Shown here: piece after piece, positions 48,970 to 57,047 of the stretch
Layout: every line of letters begins with the position of its first letter
How positions within the stretch are numbered: position 1 is the first letter of the stretch
Program-made: the position numbers and the translations under genes
Assembly: GCA_046160485.1 (NCBI GenBank)
Contig: JBJXGV010000020.1
Location: forward strand, 33,138 to 97,137
Length of the DNA: 64,000 nt
Direction of reading: 5' to 3'
Source of the DNA: JBJXGV01 sp046160485
GTDB taxonomy: Bacteria > Orphanbacterota > Orphanbacteria > JBJXGV01
Notes under the pieces: model-generated
Databases searched by the model: none
What the model was told of the DNA's origin: nothing
Seen by the model: only the letters and a program-made list of their open reading frames with translations

Positions 48970-50694
48970 ATGCGATGGAGTCAGGCCCTTATCAACACGT
49001 ACAAAGAGGTTCCCGCGGACGCGCAAATCGCCAGTCATCAACTGATGCTGCGCGCGGGACTCATCAAGAAGCTCGCCGCGGGCGTGTACATCTTGCTGCC
49101 TCTCGGCGTGCGCGTGGTCAACAAGGTGATCGCGATCGTGCGCGACGAGCTCAACCGGACGGGCGCGCAGGAAATTCTGATGCCGGTTCTTTGTCCGGCG
49201 GAGTTGTGGCAGGAGACGGGGCGCTGGAACACGATGGGGCCGGAGCTGATGCGGATCACGGATCGCCACGGCAACGCGTTCGTGCTCGGCCCGACGCACG
49301 AAGAAGTGATCACCGACGTCGCGCGCCGCGAGATGAAATCGTACCGGCAGCTTCCGATGAATCTCTATCAGGTGCAGGTGAAGTTTCGCGATGAGATGCG
49401 GCCGCGTTTCGGCGTCATGCGCGCCCGCGAGTTCATCATGAAGGACGGCTACTCCTTCCACGCCGACGACGCGTCGCTCGATGAGACGTATCAGGCGATG
49501 CACGCCGCCTACACGCGGATCTTCGAACGGTGCGGGCTTCGTTTCGCGCCGGTCGAAGCGGACACCGGAGCGATGGGCGGCGACACGAGCCACGAGTTCA
49601 TGGTGTTCGCGGAGAGCGGGGAATCGGAGGTGCTTCATTGCGAGTGCGGGTTCGCGGCGACGGCGGAACAAGCGCCGGTGCTCGCGCGCACGGACGCCGC
49701 GCTTGCAGCCGGCGGCGCTGCGGTTCTCCCAATGGAGAAGGTGGCCACGCCGGGGGCGCACACGGTCGAACAGGTCGCCGAGTTCTTGAAAACCACGCCG
49801 GCGCAGCTCGTCAAAACGCTCCTCTACGACGTCGGCGCGGAGACGAAGCGAACCGTTGCGGTTCTCATTCCGGGTGACCGCGATGTCAACGAATCGAAGC
49901 TCGGCCGAGCGCTCGGAGGCGAGCCGCTCGCGATGTCGTCGCCCGACACGATCGCGCGCGTCACCGGCGGGCCTCTCGGGTTCTCTGGGCCGGTTGGACT
50001 AACTCGTGTGCAAATTCTCGCGGACAACACGCTCCGCGACGCAGGCGGTCGCATCATCGGCGCGAACGAGGGCGACGCGCACTTCGTCAACGCGGCGGAA
50101 GGCCGCGACTACAAGGTCTCGAAGTGGGCGGACCTGGTTCAGGCGCGGGCGGGCGACGCGTGCCCGAGTTGCGGCAAGCCGCTCGCTTCGTACCGAGGCA
50201 TCGAGGTTGGGCAGATCTTCAAGCTCGGCAAAAAATACACGGACTCGATGGACGCTTCGGTTCTCGACGAAGCGGGTGCACGCGTGCGGATGACGATGGG
50301 CTGCTACGGAATCGGCGTCACGCGTACTGTCGCCGCCGCGATCGAGCAGAACCACGATGACGCGGGGATCATCTGGCCGCGGTCGCTCGCGCCGTTCGAG
50401 GTCCTCATCGTGCCGGTGAACTGGGCGCACGACGAAACGCGCGCGGTGGCGACGCGCCTCTACGAAGAACTCAAGCTCGCGGGAGTCGACACGTTGCTCG
50501 ACGACCGTCGCGAGCGCGCCGGATTCAAGTTCAAGGATGCCGACCTGATCGGGATCCCCGTGCGGGTGACGATCGGGGAGAAGGGCCTCGCCGAGGGAAT
50601 GCTCGAGGTGCGGACACGGCGGGGTGGCGAGAGCGTAAGCGTTCCGGTTGCCGACGGTGCGGCGACGGCGCGGCGGCTTCTCGAGAGCGCCTAA
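48970..50694 (+). CDS. proS: Prolyl-tRNA synthetase
   Basis: 574 residues, normal for the bacterial type with an editing insertion. Class II motifs are visible: MRAGLIKKLAAGVYILLPLG, LMPVLCPAELWQETGRW, PTHEEVITDVARRE (motif 2 region), RFGVMRAREFIMKDGYSFH and the motif 3 region MTMGCYGIGVTRTVAAAIEQ. The editing (YbaK-like) domain lies between about residues 225 and 380. The ATG at 48970 has GAGGAGG upstream. It lies 38 bases after the BMC aldolase with no terminator, so it may be co-transcribed with the microcompartment operon. Confidence 0.97.
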   Translation: MRWSQALINTYKEVPADAQIASHQLMLRAGLIKKLAAGVYILLPLGVRVVNKVIAIVRDELNRTGAQEILMPVLCPAELWQETGRWNTMGPELMRITDRHGNAFVLGPTHEEVITDVARREMKSYRQLPMNLYQVQVKFRDEMRPRFGVMRAREFIMKDGYSFHADDASLDETYQAMHAAYTRIFERCGLRFAPVEADTGAMGGDTSHEFMVFAESGESEVLHCECGFAATAEQAPVLARTDAALAAGGAAVLPMEKVATPGAHTVEQVAEFLKTTPAQLVKTLLYDVGAETKRTVAVLIPGDRDVNESKLGRALGGEPLAMSSPDTIARVTGGPLGFSGPVGLTRVQILADNTLRDAGGRIIGANEGDAHFVNAAEGRDYKVSKWADLVQARAGDACPSCGKPLASYRGIEVGQIFKLGKKYTDSMDASVLDEAGARVRMTMGCYGIGVTRTVAAAIEQNHDDAGIIWPRSLAPFEVLIVPVNWAHDETRAVATRLYEELKLAGVDTLLDDRRERAGFKFKDADLIGIPVRVTIGEKGLAEGMLEVRTRRGGESVSVPVADGAATARRLLESA

Positions 50695-50718
50695 TCGCGC
50701 CGCGAGGCGGGTGCTCGA

Positions 50719-50985
50719 CTACGCGCCCGCCTTGGATGCCTTGTTTGCCGCCTTCGCGAGGCGCGACTTGCGACGTGACGCGGTGCGGGGGTGAATCATC
50801 CTGCGCTTCGCGGCCTTGTCGAGCGCCGAGTGGACGTCGCGAACCGCTGTGACGCGTTCCTCAGTGGTGGTGGCCGTTGCGACCTTCTTCGTGCGGGTAC
50901 GCAGGTCCGATTTCGCGGCAACGTTTCTCTTCCGCCGCTTCTCGTTCGTGAGCACTCTTTTTTCCGCTGACTTGTGTTGAGGCAT
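50719..50985 (-). CDS. rpsT: 30S ribosomal protein S20
   Basis: 88 residues from the ATG at 50985: MPQHKSAEKRVLTNEKRRKR, the typical basic, Ala/Lys/Arg-rich S20 sequence, ending KASKAGA. It binds 16S rRNA in the small subunit. It converges on proS with 24 bases between stop codons; a GC-rich inverted repeat there (GGCGGGTGC with GCGCCCGCC) could end transcription from both sides. A promoter lies at 51053-51081. Confidence 0.96.
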   Translation of the reverse strand: MPQHKSAEKRVLTNEKRRKRNVAAKSDLRTRTKKVATATTTEERVTAVRDVHSALDKAAKRRMIHPRTASRRKSRLAKAANKASKAGA

Positions 50986-51052
50986 TTTCTCTTTGCATCT
51001 CCTGTGAGGGCCGGTCCACGAGATCGAGTTCTTCTGGGAAAAACAGGCGCCG

Positions 51053-51081
51053 AACGTATCATCGCGATCAAGACGTGTCAA
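51053..51081 (-). promoter_or_regulatory. Putative promoter of rpsT
   Basis: On the minus strand: TTGACA (complement of 51076-51081), a 17-base spacer ending in TGA (extended -10), then TACGTT (complement of 51053-51058). It gives an rpsT leader of about 60 bases. Confidence 0.55.
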
Positions 51082-51090
51082 CGCGTTGCC

Positions 51091-51120
51091 TTGACGGGGG
51101 TCCGCGCGACCGCCTATAGT
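51091..51120 (+). promoter_or_regulatory. Putative promoter of the FadL-like gene
   Basis: TTGACG (51091-51096), an 18-base spacer, TATAGT (51115-51120). The ATG at 51132 is 11 bases past the -10 box and no ribosome site fits. Its -35 box is only 9 bases from that of the divergent rpsT promoter. Confidence 0.55.
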
Positions 51121-51131
51121 AGGCCAGCCTA

Positions 51132-52355
51132 ATGAAATCAGCCGTTGCCGCCGCCACTCTCATCCTTGTAAGTCTTGCCGCATCCGACGCGTCGGCGGGC
51201 CGCTACATCCCCGGCAATGCCCACAGAATCGGCGTGCGCAACGCGGGAATGGGCGGGAATCACGTAGCCCTCGGCGGCGCGATCGCCGGAGCGTTCACGA
51301 ATCCCGCGACGATTCGCCTCCCGCAGGACGCCACCGTTTTCGCCGCGGAGGGATTCGTCGCCGACGGACCCGAGTTCGAAACGCGCGGTGGGAGCAACCT
51401 CGTTCGGTCGCGCCAGGATTCGCCGCCGCTGCTCATCGGATTCGCGACGACCTACAAGCGTGACTACGCGTTCGCGATCGTCGACGGACTCCGGTACGAC
51501 TCGCGATACACGGGCCGGCTTCTCTCCGTCGACGACGAGCAAGCGACGATCACCGACTATCAGGAAGAAGTGCGGCTCAGCACGACGGGGCTCGCCGTGT
51601 CGACGCACGTGCTGCGCGAGTGGGATTTTGGTCTGGCGCTCTACTACGATCGCCAGAAAGTCTTCAAGCGCGTCGATTACACGCCGAAGAACGACGCGTT
51701 TCGGTTCGATGACTACGAAGCGTTCGGCACCGCGACGGCACTACACGGCGGCGTCGGTGCGTTGTGGCAGGCGACGCCGACTGTCGCGTACGGGCTTGCG
51801 TTCCAGACGAGCATCGACCTCCGAAACAACCTTACGGTGCAGAGTTTCCCAGTGAACATCACGCCGACTCCCGACAACCCCAACAACTTTTTTACGGAAA
51901 GCTTTCCCGTCTCCGAGGACCAATTTCCTTGGAACATGACTATCGGGACGCATCGCGCGCTGCGGCCGACGACGGATCTGTACGCGGACATCACGTACGT
52001 TCACTGGAAGATCGATCCCGATCGCACGGGCATCGTCACCGGCGCCGTGGGTTTCGAGAACCGACGCGCATCGGGCCAGATCGCGTTGCGCGCGGGGCTC
52101 TACACGCAGCCCGATCCCTCGAAGTACGAAGGGACCGCCAGCCTAACTGAGGAAGATCTTCGGCTTCTCGATCTGCGTTCCGCGACGACCAGCGCGTCGG
52201 CGGGGGAGAACAACGAAATCTTCTTTACCGGTGGCCTCGGCGTGCGCGCCAGTTATTTCCTCTTCGATTTGAGCGTCGAGGACAGCCACCTCATCTCCGA
52301 CTTCGGCCGGACCATCGTCAAACTTGGATTCACCGCGCTACTTCCCTCCACGTAA
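51132..52355 (+). CDS. FadL/OmpP1-like outer membrane barrel protein
   Basis: 407 residues with a signal peptide (MKSAVAAATLILVSLAASDA, cleavage near SAGR). The N-terminus NAHRIGVRNAGMGGNHVALG then GAFTNPATIRLP matches the plug-bearing start of FadL/TodX/OmpP1 family porins. The rest is amphipathic beta-strands ending ...GRTIVKLGFTALLPST. The family passes long-chain fatty acids or other hydrophobic compounds across the outer membrane. The gene stands alone between rpsT and the purine cluster. Confidence 0.8.
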   Translation: MKSAVAAATLILVSLAASDASAGRYIPGNAHRIGVRNAGMGGNHVALGGAIAGAFTNPATIRLPQDATVFAAEGFVADGPEFETRGGSNLVRSRQDSPPLLIGFATTYKRDYAFAIVDGLRYDSRYTGRLLSVDDEQATITDYQEEVRLSTTGLAVSTHVLREWDFGLALYYDRQKVFKRVDYTPKNDAFRFDDYEAFGTATALHGGVGALWQATPTVAYGLAFQTSIDLRNNLTVQSFPVNITPTPDNPNNFFTESFPVSEDQFPWNMTIGTHRALRPTTDLYADITYVHWKIDPDRTGIVTGAVGFENRRASGQIALRAGLYTQPDPSKYEGTASLTEEDLRLLDLRSATTSASAGENNEIFFTGGLGVRASYFLFDLSVEDSHLISDFGRTIVKLGFTALLPST

Positions 52356-52405
52356 ATTGAAACCGAGGGCACGTGCCGGCGCGTGAGACGCATTCGGGTC
52401 CGCGA

Positions 52406-53041
52406 ATGCGGGTCGCGGTGCTCGCGTCGGGGCGCGGCTCTAACCTCACTGCGTTGCTCGCCGCCGAGCGGCACGGTCGCCTCGGCGCCGAGATCGCGCT
52501 CGTAGCGTCGGATCGCGCGGACGCACCGGCTCTCGACCGCGCACGAGAGAGTGGAAAGCCCGCGGTCATCATCGATCCCGGGCCGTCGAAGCACCGGCTC
52601 TCCGCGGAAGCCGAAGCGAACGTGATCGCACTCCTTCATGAACACAAGATCGACTTGATCGCGCTCGCGGGCTTCATGCGAATAGTCGGGCGCGGGCTGC
52701 TCGCGGCGTTTCCGAATCGCGTCGTGAACATTCATCCCTCGCTTCTGCCGGCGTTCCCCGGGCTCGATGCGCAGCGCCAAGCGTGGGAGGCCGGAGTGCG
52801 TTTCGCGGGGTGCACCGTTCACTTCGTGAACGAGGCGGTTGACGCGGGGCCGATCATCCTCCAGTCTGTGGTACCGGTGCTTCGCAGCGACTCGCCGGAA
52901 TCGCTCGCCGAACGCATCCTCGCTCGCGAACACGTTATCTATCCGCAGTCCCTTCGCCTCATCGCGGAGGGACGGCTCACAATTTCCGGAAGGAGGGTCG
53001 CAATCGATGACGATGGGGCAAGCTGGCTCTCACACGACTGA
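52406..53041 (+). CDS. purN: Phosphoribosylglycinamide formyltransferase
   Basis: 211 residues from the ATG at 52406. Signatures are VAVLASGRGSNLTALLAA at the start, ALAGFMRIVGRGLLAAF, and NIHPSLLPAFPGLDAQRQAW with the catalytic Asn/His, then GCTVHFVNEAVDAGPIILQS. Transfers a formyl group from 10-formyl-tetrahydrofolate to GAR in purine synthesis. The upstream in-frame GTG at 52373 is less likely. It overlaps purC by 35 bases. Confidence 0.95.
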   Translation: MRVAVLASGRGSNLTALLAAERHGRLGAEIALVASDRADAPALDRARESGKPAVIIDPGPSKHRLSAEAEANVIALLHEHKIDLIALAGFMRIVGRGLLAAFPNRVVNIHPSLLPAFPGLDAQRQAWEAGVRFAGCTVHFVNEAVDAGPIILQSVVPVLRSDSPESLAERILAREHVIYPQSLRLIAEGRLTISGRRVAIDDDGASWLSHD

Positions 53042-53924
53042 GGCGCTCCTCGACTCGAGCACCACGGGGCTGTCGCCGACGCGCCGCGGGAAGGTCCGCG
53101 ACGTCTACGACCTCGGCGACGATCGACTAGCGATCGTCGCAACGGATCGCATCTCCGCGTACGACGCGGTTATTCCGAACGGTGTTCCCGACAAGGGTCG
53201 AGTCTTGACGCAAATCTCGGCGTTCTGGTTCGAGCGGCTCTCGGCGGTCACGCCGCATCACCTCCTCTCCACGGAGCTGTCGGCGCTGCCGGCGCAATTC
53301 GCGAAGCACCCGAATGTTTTCGAAGGGCGCGTCACGCTTGCGCGAAAGACGCAACCGTTTCCGGTGGAGTGCGTCGTGCGCGGGTATCTCGCGGGTTCGG
53401 CGTGGCGCGAGTATCGCGAGACGGGAACCGTTGCGGGGGAGCCGCTGCCGCGCGCGATGAAGGAAGGCGATCGCCTCGATGGCGCTCTCTTCACGCCGGC
53501 GACGAAAGCAGAGACGGGACACGACGAGAACATCACGTTCGCGCGCATGGCGGAAATCGTTGGACAGGCGCACGCAGAAACGTTGCGCGCGAAGAGCCTC
53601 GCGATCTTCTGCGCCGCAGCCGCACACGTTGCGCGAACCGGGCTCGTCCTCGTCGACACGAAGTTCGAGTTCGGTCTTGCCGGTGATCAAGTCCTTCTGA
53701 TCGACGAAGTCTTGACACCCGATTCGTCGCGCTTCTGGGAGCTCGGCGAGGGACGCCGCGTTTCGTTCGACAAACAATTCGTTCGCGATTGGCTCGATGG
53801 CAGCGGATGGGATCACACGCCGCCCGCGCCGCCGCTTCCGGCGGAGATCATCGAGCGAACGCGCGCGCTCTACATCGATGCTTACCGGCGCATCACCGGC
53901 GGAGAGTTGCGTGGCGTGCGCTAG
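53007..53924 (+). CDS. purC: SAICAR synthetase
   Basis: 305 residues. Signatures include RRGKVRDVYDLGDDRLAIVA, TDRISAYDAVIPNGVPDKGR, VRGYLAGSAWREYRETGTV and LVLVDTKFEFGLAGDQVLLI, then DEVLTPDSSRFW. Condenses CAIR with aspartate. The ATG at 53007 has AGGAGG ten bases upstream and lies inside the end of purN, so the two are translationally coupled. Confidence 0.96.
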   Translation: MTMGQAGSHTTEALLDSSTTGLSPTRRGKVRDVYDLGDDRLAIVATDRISAYDAVIPNGVPDKGRVLTQISAFWFERLSAVTPHHLLSTELSALPAQFAKHPNVFEGRVTLARKTQPFPVECVVRGYLAGSAWREYRETGTVAGEPLPRAMKEGDRLDGALFTPATKAETGHDENITFARMAEIVGQAHAETLRAKSLAIFCAAAAHVARTGLVLVDTKFEFGLAGDQVLLIDEVLTPDSSRFWELGEGRRVSFDKQFVRDWLDGSGWDHTPPAPPLPAEIIERTRALYIDAYRRITGGELRGVR

Positions 53925-55524
53925 CGACAAGGCGTCTGGCGCGGAGCCGGGCCTGGCGCCCGCCGCGTCGGGGCCGCGCGTGCGGCGCGCGCTGATTTCC
54001 GTCAGCGACAAAGCCGGCGTCGTCGATTTCGCGCGGGGCCTCGTGTCGCTCGGCATCGAAATCGTCTCCACCGGCGGGACGGCCGCGCTCTTGCGAACCG
54101 AGGGGATTCCGGTGCGCCTCGTGGAGGAGGTGACGGGTTATCCCGAGATGCTCGACGGGCGGGTGAGGACGCTGCATCCGAAGATTCACGGCGGCATTCT
54201 GGCCGACCGCGAGAACGCCGCGCACACGGCAACGCTCGCCGAGCACGCTATCCAATCGATCGATTTGGTCGTCGTGAGTTTCTATCCGTTCGAGCGCGCG
54301 CTCCGGGAGGATCTCTCCGAGAAAGATGCGAAGGAGCTGATCGATATCGGCGGCCCGTGCCTCTTGCGTGCGGCTGCGAAGAACGCGTGGCAGGTCGCGC
54401 CGGTCGTTTCGCCCTCGCGGTACGCGCCGATTCTCGATGAGCTGCGCGGGTCGGGTGGCTACTTGGGGCGCGAGACGCGCCAGTCGCTGCGCCGCGAGGT
54501 TTTCGCCGCCACCGCGGCGTATGACGCGGCGATCTCCGCCTACCTAACGCGCGACACAGCGGGCGCGGTACCCGATGTTCTGGCGCTCGTCCTCGCCGGC
54601 GGAGCCGAACTGCGCTACGGGGAAAATCCGCATCAAAGCGCGCGGCTCTTTCCGCATGCGGGCGCGGAATCCGGCACGCCGTATCGCGTTCTCGGAGGAA
54701 AGACGCTCTCGTTCAACAACATCGTCGATCTCGACGCGGCGGCTCGCACCGTGCACGGCGTGGCGCTGCCGTGCGCCGCCATCGTCAAACACACGAATCC
54801 TTGCGGCGCGGCGACGGCGGGCAGAGCGGCGGAGGCGTTTCGTCGCGCCCTGGCGGCGGACACGGTCTCCGCGTTCGGCGGTATCGTCGCGCTCAATCGG
54901 CAGGTCGACGCGGAAACAGCCGCGGCCGTTTCGGAGATCTTCGTGGAGGCGGTGATCGCGCCTGCGTTTTCCGAAGATGCGCTCACGACGCTCGGCGCGA
55001 AAAAGAATCTACGGCTCGTCGAGATGCCGACCCTCGCCGACGCGCGCACTATTCTTCCACCCGCGCTCGAGATGAAGCCGACGCTTTTCGGCGTACTCGT
55101 TCAAAGCGCCGACGTACCCGATCGCGACGCGGAGTGGCGGCTCGTCGCCGGCGGCGATCCGAGCGCCGAGCTTCTTTCCGACGCGCGCTTCGCGTGGCAT
55201 GTCGCGCAGTACGTGAAGTCGAACGCGATCGTCCTCGTCAAGGATGGACGCACGATCGGTGTCGGTGCGGGGCAGATGAACCGCGTCGACTCGGTTCGCA
55301 TCGCGCTCGAAAACGCGCGCCGCTTCGGCTTCGACCCGGCCGGTTCGGCGCTCGCGTCCGACGCGTTCTTTCCATTCCCGGACGGCGCGGCAGAAGCCTG
55401 CGGAGGCGGTGTTCGCCTCATCATTCAACCGGGCGGTTCGCTGCGAGACGATGCGGTCATCGAAGCCGTCGCGCGCAGCGGCGCATCGATGATGTTCACG
55501 GGCCGCCGACACTTCAAACACTAA
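53911..55524 (+). CDS. purH: Bifunctional AICAR transformylase / IMP cyclohydrolase
   Basis: 537 residues from the GTG at 53911, preceded by GGAGAG and overlapping purC by 14 bases. The first 24 residues before RRALISVSDKAGVVDFARGL are a short extension. IMP cyclohydrolase domain: STGGTAALLRTEGIPVRLVE then GRVRTLHPKIHGGIL. AICAR transformylase domain: ELRYGENPHQSARLF, CAAIVKHTNPCGAA, and DAFFPFPDGAAEACGGGVRL. Carries out the last two steps of IMP synthesis. Confidence 0.96.
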   Translation: MACASDKASGAEPGLAPAASGPRVRRALISVSDKAGVVDFARGLVSLGIEIVSTGGTAALLRTEGIPVRLVEEVTGYPEMLDGRVRTLHPKIHGGILADRENAAHTATLAEHAIQSIDLVVVSFYPFERALREDLSEKDAKELIDIGGPCLLRAAAKNAWQVAPVVSPSRYAPILDELRGSGGYLGRETRQSLRREVFAATAAYDAAISAYLTRDTAGAVPDVLALVLAGGAELRYGENPHQSARLFPHAGAESGTPYRVLGGKTLSFNNIVDLDAAARTVHGVALPCAAIVKHTNPCGAATAGRAAEAFRRALAADTVSAFGGIVALNRQVDAETAAAVSEIFVEAVIAPAFSEDALTTLGAKKNLRLVEMPTLADARTILPPALEMKPTLFGVLVQSADVPDRDAEWRLVAGGDPSAELLSDARFAWHVAQYVKSNAIVLVKDGRTIGVGAGQMNRVDSVRIALENARRFGFDPAGSALASDAFFPFPDGAAEACGGGVRLIIQPGGSLRDDAVIEAVARSGASMMFTGRRHFKH

Positions 55525-55526
55525 GC

Positions 55527-57047
55527 ATGCGGCGCCCCGGCGTTCTCGTTCTCGACTTCGGATCGCAGTTCACGCAGCTCATCGGCCGCCGAGTTCGCGA
55601 GGCGGGCGTCTACTGCGAGATTCACCCGTTCGACCGGCCTGGGCTCGACGAAAATGTCCGCGCCATCATCCTCTCGGGCGGCCCGGCGAGCGTATCGGAA
55701 GCGGACGCGCCACGCCTACCTGAAGGCGTCTTAAGTGCCGGTGTTCCCATTCTCGGCATCTGCTACGGGCTCCAACTTCTCGTCGAGGCACTCGGCGGCC
55801 GCGTCGAGCGCTCGTCGTTCTCCGAGTACGGGCGCGCGCGGCTTGCGACATCGGGAGCGTCGCGGCTGCTCGACGGTTTCCCGACCGATTCCACCGTGTG
55901 GATGAGCCACGGCGATTCGGTTACCTCGTTACCGGCGTGTTTCCGCGCGGTCGCCGCGACACAATCCGGCGCGATCGGCGCAGTCGAGGACCCCGAGGCG
56001 CGAATCTCCGGCGTTCAGTTCCATCCTGAGGTCGCTCACACGGAGTCGGGCGCGCTTCTCTTCGAGAATTTTCTCTTCGGCATCGCGGGACTTCGCCGCG
56101 ACTGGAGCATGACGTCGTTTCTCGCGGAGACGCTCGCCTCGCTCGCGTCGACGATCGGAGACCGGCCGGTTCTCTGCGCGGTCTCCGGGGGCGTCGACTC
56201 GACGGTGCTCGCGCATTTGATCGCACGCGCCGCGCCGCGCAGTCTCGTACCGGTTTTCGTCGACACCGGCATGCTGCGGAAAGGCGAGTCGGAAGAAGTG
56301 TCGCGCGCTTTTCCGTCGATCCATCTCAACGTGATTGACGCGCGCTCGCGTTTTCTCGATCGCCTGCGCGGCGTCACGGATCCCGAGGAGAAGCGCCGGC
56401 GCATCGGCGCGGAGTTTATCGCCGTGTTTCGCGACTTCGCGCGCGGCGTGGAGGGCGCACCGTTTCTCGCGCAGGGAACGCTCTACCCGGACGTGATCGA
56501 GAGCGTCTCCGTGCGAGGCCCGTCCGCCGTGATCAAGACGCATCACAACGTCGGTGGTTTGCCGAAAGATCTTCCGTTTCCGCTGATCGAACCGCTCCGC
56601 GAACTCTTCAAGGACGAGGTTCGCGAACTTGGGAAACTCCTCGGCGTGTCGGAACAGTTGGTCGGTCGCCATCCGTTTCCCGGGCCAGGTCTGGCCGTTC
56701 GAATACTCGGCGAAGTGACGCCGGAGCGGCTCTCGATTCTTCGCGAGTGCGACGCGATTTTCATCGACGGCCTCCGCTCGGCGGGGCTCTACGACAAAGT
56801 TTGGCAAGCCTTCGCCGTCTTCCTTCCGGTGCGATCGGTCGGCGTCATGGGCGACGGCCGCACTTACGAGTCGGTTGTCGCGCTTCGCGCCGTCACGAGC
56901 CGCGATGGAATGACGGCTGACTGGGCGCGCTTGCCGTGGGACTTTCTTGCCGAAATCTCCACGCGCATTGTCAACGAGGTCGCCGGCGTCAACCGCGTCG
57001 TCTACGACATCAGTACGAAACCCCCCAGTACGATCGAATGGGAGTAA
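55527..57047 (+). CDS. guaA: GMP synthase (glutamine-hydrolysing)
   Basis: 506 residues starting three bases after purH. N-terminal class I glutamine amidotransferase: VLDFGSQFTQLIGRRVREAG, catalytic Cys in GICYGLQ, His/Glu in GVQFHPEV. ATP-pyrophosphatase: PVLCAVSGGVDSTVLAHLIA. Dimerisation domain: GRHPFPGPGLAVRILGEVTP, ending STKPPSTIEWE. Converts XMP to GMP. Last of four purine genes in a tight operon (purN-purC-purH-guaA). Confidence 0.97.
   Translation: MRRPGVLVLDFGSQFTQLIGRRVREAGVYCEIHPFDRPGLDENVRAIILSGGPASVSEADAPRLPEGVLSAGVPILGICYGLQLLVEALGGRVERSSFSEYGRARLATSGASRLLDGFPTDSTVWMSHGDSVTSLPACFRAVAATQSGAIGAVEDPEARISGVQFHPEVAHTESGALLFENFLFGIAGLRRDWSMTSFLAETLASLASTIGDRPVLCAVSGGVDSTVLAHLIARAAPRSLVPVFVDTGMLRKGESEEVSRAFPSIHLNVIDARSRFLDRLRGVTDPEEKRRRIGAEFIAVFRDFARGVEGAPFLAQGTLYPDVIESVSVRGPSAVIKTHHNVGGLPKDLPFPLIEPLRELFKDEVRELGKLLGVSEQLVGRHPFPGPGLAVRILGEVTPERLSILRECDAIFIDGLRSAGLYDKVWQAFAVFLPVRSVGVMGDGRTYESVVALRAVTSRDGMTADWARLPWDFLAEISTRIVNEVAGVNRVVYDISTKPPSTIEWE

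Noticed and set aside
50695..50718. GC-rich inverted repeat between proS and rpsT as a bidirectional terminator
   Set aside because: Stem has a mismatch or wobble on each strand and no T run, so it is mentioned only as a possibility under rpsT.
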